Source: an uncultured Oscillospiraceae bacterium
Lineage (GTDB): Bacteria > Bacillota > Clostridia > Oscillospirales > Ruminococcaceae
Assembly: GCA_900546885.1 (NCBI GenBank)
Contig: UREN01000077.1
Span: 1 to 8,725 of the forward strand
Length of the DNA: 8,725 nt
Direction: 5' to 3'
Every line of letters starts with the position of its first letter. The first letter of the stretch is position 1. Below are positions 1 to 6,349 of the stretch, piece by piece. Made by a program: the position numbers and the translations under genes. The notes beneath the pieces are model-generated. The model was given only the letters and a program-made list of their open reading frames with translations, was not told the DNA's origin and searched no databases.

Positions 1-57
1 AACAATAGGGAAAGGTAAAATTTGAAAATATGCAGATATAACAAAAATATAGAATGA

Positions 58-81
58 AACTTGTACAATATTTAACTTGTA
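58..81 (+). repeat. Direct repeat AACTTGTA x2 upstream of the operon
   Basis: The 8-base word AACTTGTA occurs at 58-65 and again at 74-81, a 16-base period. The second copy overlaps the proposed -35 box (TTGTAT, 77-82). The first copy also covers most of the 8-base palindrome TTGTACAA (61-68). A spaced direct repeat touching a -35 box is a common layout for an activator or repressor site. The repeat is seen directly; a regulatory role is inference. Confidence 0.4.
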
Positions 82-106
82 TTATAACGTTATATTATGA
101 TAATAT
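77..106 (+). promoter_or_regulatory. Probable sigma-A promoter of the operon
   Basis: A -35-like TTGTAT (77-82) is followed after 18 bases by TAATAT (101-106). The -10 is preceded by TG at 98-99, giving an extended -10 (TG-n-TAATAT). An alternative -10 is GATAAT (99-104) with a 16-base spacer. Transcription would begin near 113, leaving a leader of about 30 bases before the ATG at 144. The surrounding AT-rich sequence contrasts sharply with the GC-rich genes. No start site can be proved from sequence. Confidence 0.55.
83..106. promoter_or_regulatory. Two overlapping palindromes in the promoter, putative operator
   Basis: TATAACGTTATA (83-94) is a perfect 12-base palindrome centred on CG and lies inside the promoter spacer. 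It overlaps a second perfect palindrome at 92-106, arms ATATTAT and ATAATAT around a single G, which covers the -10 box. A protein bound to either would block RNA polymerase. A CG-centred palindrome resembles LacI-family operators in general form, but it is a poor match to the CcpA cre consensus. The regulator is not in the window, so its family is unknown. Confidence 0.45.
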
Positions 107-126
107 GAGGCTAGAAATTTTAATTC

Positions 127-136
127 AGGGAAAGGT
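127..136 (+). promoter_or_regulatory. Ribosome binding site that sets the first gene's start
   Basis: AGGGAAAGGT ends seven bases before the ATG at 144, which supports that start. The in-frame ATGs at 54 and 105 lie upstream of or within the promoter and have no usable ribosome binding site. A TTG-free frame alone is not evidence for a longer protein. Confidence 0.6.
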
Positions 137-143
137 GTGGATC

Positions 144-1703
144 ATGAACATGACAGAGCGTCAGAAATGTCTGGTACTTCTCTCGAAGAATGTGTTCACC
201 GCTGCGGGGCAGGCCCCGTTTGACGGCTTTGTTGCAGTAGAAGGCAACAAAATTGCGGCTGTGGGCCCGCGTGCACAGGCAGACGAATGGGTGAACAAGG
301 CAACCCAGGTGCTGGAACTGGGCGACCGCGTGATAACACCGGGCTTTGTAGACGTACATACGTTTTTCACCGGCTGGGCACTTTTAAGCCTTGGCGCCGA
401 TTTTTCCAATGTAAAGACAGATGTGCAGGGCGTTGCCGCGCTGAAAGAGTATGAGAAGACGGCCCCTGCGGGCACAGCTCTGTTCGGCCACAACTGGCAG
501 CCGGATACTTTTGAGGTGACTGATGAAGCCCTGCTGGACAACACCTGGCCCGATAAACCCGTGGTGGTGTTCACGGCCGACCGCGGAAACTGCTGGATGA
601 ACCAGGCAGCCAAAACACGCTATGGTTTCGGCCCGGAAAAGTGCTATGCGGAAATGACTTGGAAGATGATTCGCGAATATCTGCAGCTGCCCGGCATGAA
701 GGAAAAATATAAGGAATATATGCAGATGCTGAACGAGCGCGGTGTCACCACCATCAAAGAGATGACGTTCGACACCTATTATGGCTTTGCCGGTAAAATG
801 GAAGAGCTGGAAAAGGAAGACGCTTTGACGGTGCGCGTGTCCATGATGAGCCAGCCCGTGGGCGAGGGCATCAACATCGAGCACGGCAAGGCCATGCAGA
901 AGCGGTTCACCGGGCCTTTTGTCTCATTTTCTGGCTACAACCGCATGACGGACCGCTCAATCCCCTCCTCCATGGCGGAATTGATTGAGCCGTATAAATC
1001 TCACCCCGGCATGACGAATACAGTGCCCGTGGAATGGGACCTGATTGAAAAAGAGACACACCTGGCAGATGAAAACGGCTTCCGCTATTCTTTGCACTGC
1101 CAGGGCGACGGCGCCATCCGCCATACGGTGGCCCTGTTCGATACCTGCCAGAAGGATGAAAACGGAAAGCTGAAAAACCGCCACGCCATCACAGACCTTG
1201 AATATTCGAACCCGGCAGACCTTGAAAAGTTCGGCGCCATGGGCGGCATCACAGAGGTGTATGCACAAATCCAGTCGCTGGATCACAAGCAGGATGTGCT
1301 GGATATGATTGACACCCAGCTGGGCGGCGACCGCGGCAAGAATTACTGGAACCGCCGCAAAATGTGGGATTGCGGCCTCACCGTCACCTGTGGCACAGAC
1401 CTTCCCCTTTTGCTTCCCAATATTCCAGAGGCCATCTATTGCGGCGTGGGCGGCCACTTTGCAGACGGCGGCACCTACAATGAACAGAACATGCTGACGG
1501 TGCCCGAGATGCTTACCGCATGGACGAAGAACGGCCAGTATAACTGCTATAACGAAGACCGCCTTGGCACGCTGGAGGCCGGCAAGCTGGCCGACATTGC
1601 CGTATTGGACGGCGATGTGTTCACCATGCCGAACGAGCAGGTGAAGGACGTGAAGGTGGCGCTTACCATCTCGGACGGGCGCATTGTATACAGCGCACTG
1701 TAA
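144..1703 (+). CDS. Amidohydrolase-3 family protein (YtcJ-like) with altered HxH motif
   Basis: A 519-residue cytoplasmic protein, near the usual length of YtcJ-like metal-dependent amidohydrolases, which cleave C-N bonds in amides or cyclic amides. Family marks in order: the N-terminal beta segment leading to ITPGFVDVH (64-72), a WPDKPV segment (135-140), GVTTIKE (200-206), YSLHCQGDGAI (315-325), CGTD (416-419) and the closing RLGTLEAGKLADIAVLD (473-489). The family normally has HxH at the end of strand 1, but here it reads H72-T73-F74. The region matching the usual RIEH histidine reads AITD (348-351), while H318 and D419 remain. It may bind one metal, use other ligands, or have changed chemistry. 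It is the first gene of the operon, 78 bases before the epimerase pair, so it may act on the incoming substrate. Family call is secure; the substrate is unknown. Confidence 0.85.
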   Translation: MNMTERQKCLVLLSKNVFTAAGQAPFDGFVAVEGNKIAAVGPRAQADEWVNKATQVLELGDRVITPGFVDVHTFFTGWALLSLGADFSNVKTDVQGVAALKEYEKTAPAGTALFGHNWQPDTFEVTDEALLDNTWPDKPVVVFTADRGNCWMNQAAKTRYGFGPEKCYAEMTWKMIREYLQLPGMKEKYKEYMQMLNERGVTTIKEMTFDTYYGFAGKMEELEKEDALTVRVSMMSQPVGEGINIEHGKAMQKRFTGPFVSFSGYNRMTDRSIPSSMAELIEPYKSHPGMTNTVPVEWDLIEKETHLADENGFRYSLHCQGDGAIRHTVALFDTCQKDENGKLKNRHAITDLEYSNPADLEKFGAMGGITEVYAQIQSLDHKQDVLDMIDTQLGGDRGKNYWNRRKMWDCGLTVTCGTDLPLLLPNIPEAIYCGVGGHFADGGTYNEQNMLTVPEMLTAWTKNGQYNCYNEDRLGTLEAGKLADIAVLDGDVFTMPNEQVKDVKVALTISDGRIVYSAL

Positions 1704-1707
1704 GAAA

Positions 1708-1727
1708 CCGGGCGGTGCCGCGCCCGG
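1708..1727 (+). other. GC-rich intergenic hairpin
   Basis: CCGGGCG (1708-1714) pairs perfectly with CGCCCGG (1721-1727) across a 6-base loop, just after the stop codon at 1701-1703. No T-run follows, so a standard intrinsic terminator is unlikely. It may protect or process the mRNA between the first and second genes, or lower downstream expression. Confidence 0.5.
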
Positions 1728-1729
1728 CA

Positions 1730-1758
1730 TCGTCATAACCACCATATAACCATATACT
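1730..1758 (+). promoter_or_regulatory. Possible weak internal promoter
   Basis: TCGTCA (1730-1735, four of six matches to TTGACA) is followed after 17 bases by TATACT (1753-1758). The stretch is AT-rich relative to its surroundings and lies 24 bases upstream of the epimerase start at 1782. It could let the sugar genes be expressed apart from the first amidohydrolase. The -35 is poor, so this stays tentative. Confidence 0.3.
1741..1756 (+). repeat. Tandem 8-base repeat (ACCATATA)2
   Basis: ACCATATA is repeated head to tail at 1741-1748 and 1749-1756, inside the proposed internal promoter and overlapping its -10. It may be a small binding site or a chance repeat. Confidence 0.3.
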
Positions 1759-1781
1759 AATAAACAGAAAGGAAGGTTTTT

Positions 1782-2618
1782 ATGGCACATATCAAACGCG
1801 AGCAGCTTGCGGCCATTGGCATCCACTATGTGTATTACCCGCTGGATTACATGCTGGATTCCCAGGCTAAAGCGGGCTATAAGACAATTGAGATGCTGGG
1901 CATGGCGCCGCATTACCTGATGGATGAGACGGGATATCAGGACCCTGTAGAGCTGCGCAAAAAGGTAGAGGCCCGCGGCATGACCATCGGGTGCTACACC
2001 CCGGAATGCGCCACCTATTATTACACCATGAATGCGCCGGAAGGCGGCTTTCACGACCGCAGCATGGAATATTTCAAGCGCGGGCTGGAAGCGGCGGAAA
2101 AAATGGGCGCCAAAAAACTGCTTACCAACTGCATTGGCGCGCCGTTTGATGAAGAATATAACCGCGCGTACGATCGCGCCGTGCGCAGCCTGAAGGAACT
2201 TTCCAAAACGGCGGCAGACCACGGCATCACCATTGCGGTGGAAACCGTGCGCCCGGAAGAAAGCCGCGTAGTCATCACCCTGCCGGAGCTTGTGCGTCTT
2301 CTGAAAGACGTCGGCAGCCCCAACGTGAAAGCCGGGCTGGACACAGTGGCCATGGGCGTGGCCGGTGAGACGCCGCGCCAGTGGTTTGAAACGCTGGGCA
2401 GCGACATTGTGCACACGCATTTCATTGATGGCCGCCCCTATGCACACCTTGTGTGGGGCGACGGGCTGTACCCGCTGGAAAAATACCTCAATGTGCTGAA
2501 CGAGTTCGGCTATGAGGGCCTGCTTGGGCAAGAGATTACCGACGGCCGTTATTTTGACGACCCTGCGGCTGCAGATATGCGCAACTTCAAGGCCTTTGAG
2601 CCATTTTTTGAAAACTGA
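1782..2618 (+). CDS. FrlC-like sugar epimerase/isomerase (AP endonuclease 2 TIM barrel), copy 1
   Basis: A 278-residue TIM-barrel protein of the xylose-isomerase-like/AP endonuclease 2 family, close to the length of E. coli FrlC (fructoselysine 3-epimerase). The four expected metal ligands are visible: E154 (VETVRPEES), D187 (GLDTVAMG), H213 (HTHFIDG) and E251 (GQEITDG). CYTPE (71-75) matches the YTPE motif of FrlC. Such enzymes move a proton at the carbon next to the carbonyl of a keto-sugar derivative, here probably an Amadori-type compound. AGAAAGGAAGG (1766-1776) is the ribosome binding site. The gene is followed after 14 bases by a close paralogue (2633-3475), and the two share a nearly identical C-terminal third. 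This copy has MLGMAPH (38-44) where copy 2 has LWCAAPH, so specificity may differ. IolE/IolI-type inositol isomerases have the same fold and are the main alternative. Confidence 0.82.
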   Translation: MAHIKREQLAAIGIHYVYYPLDYMLDSQAKAGYKTIEMLGMAPHYLMDETGYQDPVELRKKVEARGMTIGCYTPECATYYYTMNAPEGGFHDRSMEYFKRGLEAAEKMGAKKLLTNCIGAPFDEEYNRAYDRAVRSLKELSKTAADHGITIAVETVRPEESRVVITLPELVRLLKDVGSPNVKAGLDTVAMGVAGETPRQWFETLGSDIVHTHFIDGRPYAHLVWGDGLYPLEKYLNVLNEFGYEGLLGQEITDGRYFDDPAAADMRNFKAFEPFFEN

Positions 2619-2625
2619 AAGGAGG
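2618..2625 (+). promoter_or_regulatory. Strong ribosome binding site of epimerase copy 2
   Basis: AAAGGAGG begins on the last base of the previous stop codon (TGA, 2616-2618) and lies seven bases before the ATG at 2633. It points to tight translational coupling and excludes the out-of-frame ATG at 2628. Confidence 0.75.
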
Positions 2626-2632
2626 AAATGAG

Positions 2633-3475
2633 ATGGCGACACCAAAAATCCGCCGCGAACAGGTGGCGGGCATGAATATCCACTATGTGAATTATTCGCT
2701 GGATTATTTTCTCGACGCGCAGCAGCGCATCGGCTTTAAAAGCATCGAGCTTTGGTGCGCAGCCCCGCATGTGTGGCTGGACCATATGCGTTATTATGAC
2801 GCAAAAGAGATTCGGCAGAAAATAGAAAGCCGCGGCCTTGCCGTGCATGTGCTTACACCGGAAAACTGTACCTATCCGTATCAGTTTGCCGCCAAAGAGC
2901 CGGAACATATCGAGCGCTCGTTCGGCTATTTTTCAAACGGCATCCGCCTTGCAAACGAGCTGGGCTGCGAGTATATGGAGGTAAACTCCGGCTGGGGCTA
3001 CTGGAATGAAGATAAGCAGGAGGCATGGAAGCGCAGCGCGGCCATGCTGCACCGCCTGGCCGAAGTGGCGAAGGAAAACGGCATCACCCTGGTGATGGAA
3101 TCGATCCGCCCGGAAGAAAGCCAGCTTGTCATCAACCTTGAAGCGGCACAGAAGATGCTGAAAGAGGTAAACCACCCGAACCTGAAAGGCATGGTGGATA
3201 CCTGCGCCATGGGCGTGGCCGGTGAAACGCTGGAAGATTGGTTCCAGGCGCTGGGCAGCGATATCCGCCACATGCATTTCATTGACGGCACGCCGTACGG
3301 CCACCTTGTGTGGGGCGACGGCAACCATCATCTGGGCCGGTTTATCGAAGTGTTGAACCGCTATGGCTATGAGGGTTACCTTGGCCAGGAAATTACCGAC
3401 GGCCGCTATTATATGGACCCTGCGGCAGCCGACCTTCGCAATATGAAAAACTTCGAACGCTATATCGAAGATTAA
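2633..3475 (+). CDS. frlC: FrlC-like fructosamine 3-epimerase candidate, copy 2
   Basis: A 280-residue paralogue of the preceding gene. SIELWCAAPHVW (37-48) resembles the IEIWGGRPHAF segment of E. coli FrlC, LTPENCTYPY (74-83) resembles its YTPETNGYPY, and ESIRPEES (156-163) resembles its EPLTPYES. The metal ligands are E156, D189, H215 and E253, all intact. By family, it should interconvert C3 epimers such as psicoselysine and fructoselysine, feeding the kinase and deglycase encoded next. The two copies match closely in the segment GVAGET..WF..LGSDI (194-211 here) through GQEITDGRY and DPAAAD, so they arose by tandem duplication, while the N-terminal halves have diverged. Of the pair, this one looks nearer to FrlC; the symbol is by resemblance and the exact substrate is not proved. 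Confidence 0.8.
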   Translation: MATPKIRREQVAGMNIHYVNYSLDYFLDAQQRIGFKSIELWCAAPHVWLDHMRYYDAKEIRQKIESRGLAVHVLTPENCTYPYQFAAKEPEHIERSFGYFSNGIRLANELGCEYMEVNSGWGYWNEDKQEAWKRSAAMLHRLAEVAKENGITLVMESIRPEESQLVINLEAAQKMLKEVNHPNLKGMVDTCAMGVAGETLEDWFQALGSDIRHMHFIDGTPYGHLVWGDGNHHLGRFIEVLNRYGYEGYLGQEITDGRYYMDPAAADLRNMKNFERYIED

Positions 3476-3498
3476 GTTTTTCAAATTTTACCCATTGC

Positions 3499-3508
3499 AA
3501 AAGGAGAG
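3499..3508 (+). promoter_or_regulatory. Ribosome binding site that sets the deglycase start
   Basis: AAAAGGAGAG lies seven bases before the ATG at 3516. A TTG seven codons upstream (3495) is in frame, but it would place this site inside the coding region, so the ATG is preferred. Confidence 0.7.
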
Positions 3509-3515
3509 AGAGACC

Positions 3516-4484
3516 ATGAAGGCAAATGAAGTTATCAGGAAGGTGCTGGACGAGCACGGAGAGATTACAGAGGTATATTGGGTGGCATGCGGCGGCAGCC
3601 TCATCGACCTGTACCCCTCCCATTTTCTGATGAATGTGGAAAGCGCCAAAACCTCCTCTGGCTGGCACACGGCCAAGGAATTTTTGGTGGCCACGCCGAA
3701 AAAACTGGGCAAACACAGCCTTGTGGTGATGTGCAGCCATTCCGGCAACACCAAAGAGGCAGTGGACGCCGCCGTGCTGGCCTACGAGCGCGGCGCCGCC
3801 GTTGTGACGCTGACGGACAATGCCGGCTCCAAGGCGGATGACCCCCGCTTCATCGCCTGGGTATACCCGTGGGGCGACGGCGTCCCCACATCGGAAGTGC
3901 CTCTTGGCATCTGCCCGATGCTGGCTGCCGAGCTGATCAAAGCCCAGGAAGGGTTTGAAAAATACGATGCCCTGGTGGATGGCCTTGCCAAAATGGACGG
4001 CATCATCGAGAAGGCAAAAGTGAAAGTGAATGCCGAGCTGGGCGAAAAATTTGCCGACCTGTGCGAAGAGAACAAGTTCTTCTACATTCTGGGCTCTGGC
4101 GCCAACTTCAGCCAGACCTATGGCTTTGCCATCTGCAGCCTGATGGAGATGCAGTGGCAGCACTGCAGCTACATCCATTCCGGTGAGTACTTCCACGGCC
4201 CGTTCGAGTGCACGGAAAATGGCGTGTTCTACTTTTTGCAGATGGGCTCTTCCCCGGCCCGCGTGATGGACGAGCGCGCCCTGGCCTTCCTGAAAACGCA
4301 TACCGACCGCCTGATGGTGCTGGATGCGATGGAGTACGGCATGGACGCTGTGGACGAGGGTGTGCGCGCTTATCTGGAGCCGGCGCTGTTCTATGCCATG
4401 AACGTAGAGCTGCGTGCCGCCCGCGGCAAACGCTTTGATCATTCGCCCGAGATCCGCCGCTATATGGGCATTGAAAAGTATTAA
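3516..4484 (+). CDS. frlB: SIS-domain sugar-phosphate deglycase, FrlB-like
   Basis: A 322-residue protein with two SIS domains and no glutaminase domain, slightly shorter than E. coli FrlB (about 340). FrlB splits fructoselysine 6-phosphate with water into glucose 6-phosphate and lysine. Visible marks: VACGGS (23-28) where FrlB has VACGSP; the phosphate-binding loop SHSGNTKE (74-81); the second SIS domain beginning FYILGSGANF (189-198); and HSGEYFHGPFE (221-231), where FrlB has ESGEFRHGPLE. E224 matches the catalytic Glu of the GlmS/FrlB group. The C-terminus FDHSPEIRRYMGIEKY resembles the DHNPDERRYYGGLVEY end of FrlB and supports this subfamily over GlmS-like isomerases. It follows the epimerases by 40 bases and precedes the kinase by 45, an frl-like order. 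The amine released may be lysine or another compound; Fra-type fructose-asparagine deglycases are the main alternative. Confidence 0.85.
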   Translation: MKANEVIRKVLDEHGEITEVYWVACGGSLIDLYPSHFLMNVESAKTSSGWHTAKEFLVATPKKLGKHSLVVMCSHSGNTKEAVDAAVLAYERGAAVVTLTDNAGSKADDPRFIAWVYPWGDGVPTSEVPLGICPMLAAELIKAQEGFEKYDALVDGLAKMDGIIEKAKVKVNAELGEKFADLCEENKFFYILGSGANFSQTYGFAICSLMEMQWQHCSYIHSGEYFHGPFECTENGVFYFLQMGSSPARVMDERALAFLKTHTDRLMVLDAMEYGMDAVDEGVRAYLEPALFYAMNVELRAARGKRFDHSPEIRRYMGIEKY

Positions 4485-4514
4485 TTTCTAAACCTAAAAG
4501 TTCACTTTTAGAAA
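4485..4514 (+). other. Two competing hairpins beside the kinase ribosome binding site
   Basis: CTAAAAG (4494-4500) pairs with CTTTTAG (4505-4511) across a 4-base loop. TTTCTAAA (4485-4492) can instead pair with TTTAGAAA (4507-4514). The two stems share bases 4507-4511 and so exclude each other. The second stem would cover the first bases of the ribosome binding site GAAAGGAAG (4511-4519). The stems are AT-rich and weak, so a regulatory role is inference. Confidence 0.4.
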
Positions 4515-4529
4515 GGAAGCTGTGAAACC

Positions 4530-5393
4530 ATGTCTTACAACGTGAAAGTGCTCGGCTTTGGCGATAACGTCGTAGATAAATACGAGCATATCAAAACGAT
4601 GTACCCCGGCGGCAACGCTGTGAACTTTGCGGTGTTTGCCAAAAAGCTGGGTGCAGAGCGCAGCGCCTACATGGGCATCTTTGGCTCTGACAAAGAGGCC
4701 GAGCACGTCATTGCCTCCCTGCAGGAAGAGGGCGTGGAACTGGTGAAGTGCAAACAGGTGATTGGGGAAAACGGTGCCGCGCGCGTGACAGTGAACCCCG
4801 AAAATGGCGACCGCATTTTCCTTGGTTCCAACGAGGGCGGCATCCGCGGCGATATGCTGTATGCGCTGGATCGCTTTTCCATCGAGTATGTGAAGGGCTT
4901 CGATTTGGTGCACTCTGGCAACTATTGCTTTACCGAGCGCGAGCTGCCGAAAATCAAGGCCGCCGGCGTGCCCATCAGCTTTGATTTTTCCGATGATTCC
5001 ACAGACGAATACTACGAGCGCATTGCCCCGCTGGTGGATTATGCGTTCATGTCCTGCAGCGATATCACAAAGGAAGAGACGTATGAAAAGCTGAAAAAAG
5101 TGTCTGCCCTGGGGCCCAAGTTCGTGTGTGCGTCCCGCGGCGATGAGGGCTGCATTGCCTTTGACGGCAACGAGTTCTATATGCAGGGCATCAAACCGGT
5201 TACCAACATGGTGGACACCATGGCGGCGGGCGACAGCCTGCTGACGGCTTTCCTGGTCAGCTATCTTGCCAAAGAAAAAGAGGGCAAGGGCGGCCCGCAG
5301 GCCATCCGCGAAAGCCTGGACCTTGCGGCTGGCTTTGCCGCGAACACCTGCGGCCTGGCAGGCAGCTGGGGCCATGGCAAGGTGTACGAATAA
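4530..5393 (+). CDS. frlD: PfkB-family kinase, FrlD-like (fructosamine 6-kinase candidate)
   Basis: A 287-residue PfkB/ribokinase-family kinase. By family it moves phosphate from ATP to O6 of an Amadori compound, making the substrate of the FrlB-like protein encoded just upstream. GFGDNVVDKY (9-18) matches IGDNCVDIY of E. coli FrlD, and YPGGNAVNFAVFAKKLG (25-41) matches its SGGNAVNVAVY segment, so the sugar site (D12, D16, G27-G28-N29, N32) is intact. FDFSDD (151-156) matches AFDFSD of FrlD. The C-terminal signature reads DTMAAGDS (229-236) instead of the usual DTxGAGDS: catalytic D235 is present, but the first glycine of the anion hole is Ala232. GAAAGGAAG (4511-4519) is the ribosome binding site. 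A second PfkB gene follows after 82 bases. The FrlD-type fold is firm; full activity despite Ala232 is untested. Confidence 0.83.
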   Translation: MSYNVKVLGFGDNVVDKYEHIKTMYPGGNAVNFAVFAKKLGAERSAYMGIFGSDKEAEHVIASLQEEGVELVKCKQVIGENGAARVTVNPENGDRIFLGSNEGGIRGDMLYALDRFSIEYVKGFDLVHSGNYCFTERELPKIKAAGVPISFDFSDDSTDEYYERIAPLVDYAFMSCSDITKEETYEKLKKVSALGPKFVCASRGDEGCIAFDGNEFYMQGIKPVTNMVDTMAAGDSLLTAFLVSYLAKEKEGKGGPQAIRESLDLAAGFAANTCGLAGSWGHGKVYE

Positions 5394-5409
5394 GAGCAAA
5401 AGAAGATCA

Positions 5410-5443
5410 GCAAAGCGGGAGGTGGCGCTGCCCCCCGCTTTGC
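5410..5443 (+). other. GC-rich intergenic hairpin between the kinases
   Basis: GCAAAGCGGG (5410-5419) pairs perfectly over ten bases with CCCGCTTTGC (5434-5443), with a 14-base loop that can pair further. No T-run follows; the next gene's ribosome binding site starts about 20 bases later. It is more likely an mRNA-stabilising or partial attenuating element than a full terminator. Confidence 0.5.
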
Positions 5444-5460
5444 GCCATTCTGAAATAAGA

Positions 5461-5470
5461 AAAGAGGGAA
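5461..5470 (+). promoter_or_regulatory. Ribosome binding site that sets the second kinase start
   Basis: AAAGAGGGAA lies five bases before the ATG at 5476. An upstream in-frame ATG at 5266 lies inside the previous gene and across the hairpin, so it is not the start. Confidence 0.65.
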
Positions 5471-5475
5471 TTTGC

Positions 5476-6276
5476 ATGGAAAAAACGGTGGCGGCCGTGG
5501 GGTTTTGCTGTGCCGATGTGTATGAAAAACTGAACAAGTTTTACCCAACCGGCAACGGGATAGATTGGGGCGTACATTTGGCCCGCATGGGTGTGCCTGT
5601 CAGCGTGGTAAGCGTGGTGGGCACCGACAGCTACGGCGAAAAAATGAAAGAGGCCCTTGCGGCCGAACACATCGATATCTCGCACCTGCGCACCGAAGAG
5701 GGCGACACCTGCAAGATGATGATGGATTTGAAAAACGGCACAGACCGCGTGCATCTGGAAGAGATTGAAGGCGTGATGAAAAATTATGCCCTCACAGAAG
5801 AGGAATTCAACTTTGTTGCCAGGCACAGCATGCTGCACACAGATCTGTTTGGCAAAGTGCTGGACAAGCTGCCCGCCTGGAAAGAAAAAGGCGTGGAAGT
5901 GGTAATGGACTTTTCCGTGTTCAGCGAAGACCCCGAATATGAATGCGAAAAGCTGTTCCCCTATGTGGATTATGTATTTCTCTCTTACGACGGAAAAAAA
6001 GATGATCACATCAAGGAATGGGTGAAAAAAATCCACTCTTACGGGCCCAAGCTGGTCACCGCCACCATGGGCGAGCTGGGCAGCATCTGCTATGACGGCA
6101 CCACCTTGCACGAGTTTGGCATTGTGCCCACCCGGGTGGTGAACACCGTGGGCGCGGGCGACAGCTATATCGCAGGCTTTACTTACGGCATTTTGAACGG
6201 CTGGAGCGTGCCCGCATGCATGCAGAAAGGCGCAGAAGTTTCCAGCGCTGTGGTTTCGAAGTTCGAACCGTACTAA
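5476..6276 (+). CDS. Second PfkB-family carbohydrate kinase with changed sugar site
   Basis: A 266-residue PfkB-family kinase, close in length to E. coli FrlD (about 261). The ATP/anion-hole signature NTVGAGDSYIAGF (223-235) is intact, with catalytic D229. The N-terminal sugar-binding region departs from the family. Lined up with its neighbour (4530-5393), GDNVVD becomes GFCCAD, so Asp12 is Phe10; PGGN becomes PTGN (24-27); and AVN becomes GID (28-30). VVGTDSYGEKMKEAL (47-61) and DISHLRTEEG (67-76) are typical of FrlD-like kinases. It likely phosphorylates a related but different sugar amine, or works alongside the first kinase. The start at MEKTVAAVGF has a ribosome binding site and puts the first beta strand at the expected place. 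Family call is secure; the substrate is unknown. Confidence 0.8.
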   Translation: MEKTVAAVGFCCADVYEKLNKFYPTGNGIDWGVHLARMGVPVSVVSVVGTDSYGEKMKEALAAEHIDISHLRTEEGDTCKMMMDLKNGTDRVHLEEIEGVMKNYALTEEEFNFVARHSMLHTDLFGKVLDKLPAWKEKGVEVVMDFSVFSEDPEYECEKLFPYVDYVFLSYDGKKDDHIKEWVKKIHSYGPKLVTATMGELGSICYDGTTLHEFGIVPTRVVNTVGAGDSYIAGFTYGILNGWSVPACMQKGAEVSSAVVSKFEPY

Positions 6277-6305
6277 AAGGCCTGGATGCTGCTTTGCACT
6301 GCGCC

Positions 6306-6336
6306 GGGGTGCTCTTGATGTGCACACGGGCACCCC
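6306..6336 (+). other. Intergenic stem-loop after the second kinase
   Basis: GGGGTGC (6306-6312) pairs perfectly with GCACCCC (6330-6336) around a 17-base loop that includes the palindrome GTGCAC. No T-run follows. It lies 14 bases before a second, stronger hairpin, forming a two-hairpin block in the longest gap of the operon (124 bases). Confidence 0.4.
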
Positions 6337-6349
6337 AATGAAAACACCG

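Noticed and set aside
83..94. CcpA cre site
   Set aside because: The palindrome has a CG centre but lacks the TG...CA ends and one of the key A residues of the cre consensus.
7..136. AGGGAAAGGT occurring twice exactly 120 bases apart (7-16 and 127-136)
   Set aside because: The second copy is a ribosome binding site and the first may be too, for something off the window; two copies of a purine-rich 10-mer are not strong evidence of a functional repeat.
54..143. N-terminal extension of the first amidohydrolase from the ATG at 54 or 105
   Set aside because: These codons lie across the promoter and operator region, have no ribosome binding site, and add an AT-rich segment unlike the family's N-terminus. 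The ATG at 144 has a good site.
957..2645. Long open frame on the - strand (562 codons)
   Set aside because: It covers two well-supported + strand genes, is rich in His, Ala and Val as expected for an antisense reading of GC-rich codons, and matches no family I recognise.
5266..5475. Upstream in-frame extension of the second kinase
   Set aside because: It overlaps the end of the first kinase and the intergenic hairpin and encodes a basic, low-complexity stretch; the ATG at 5476 has a ribosome binding site and begins the expected first strand.
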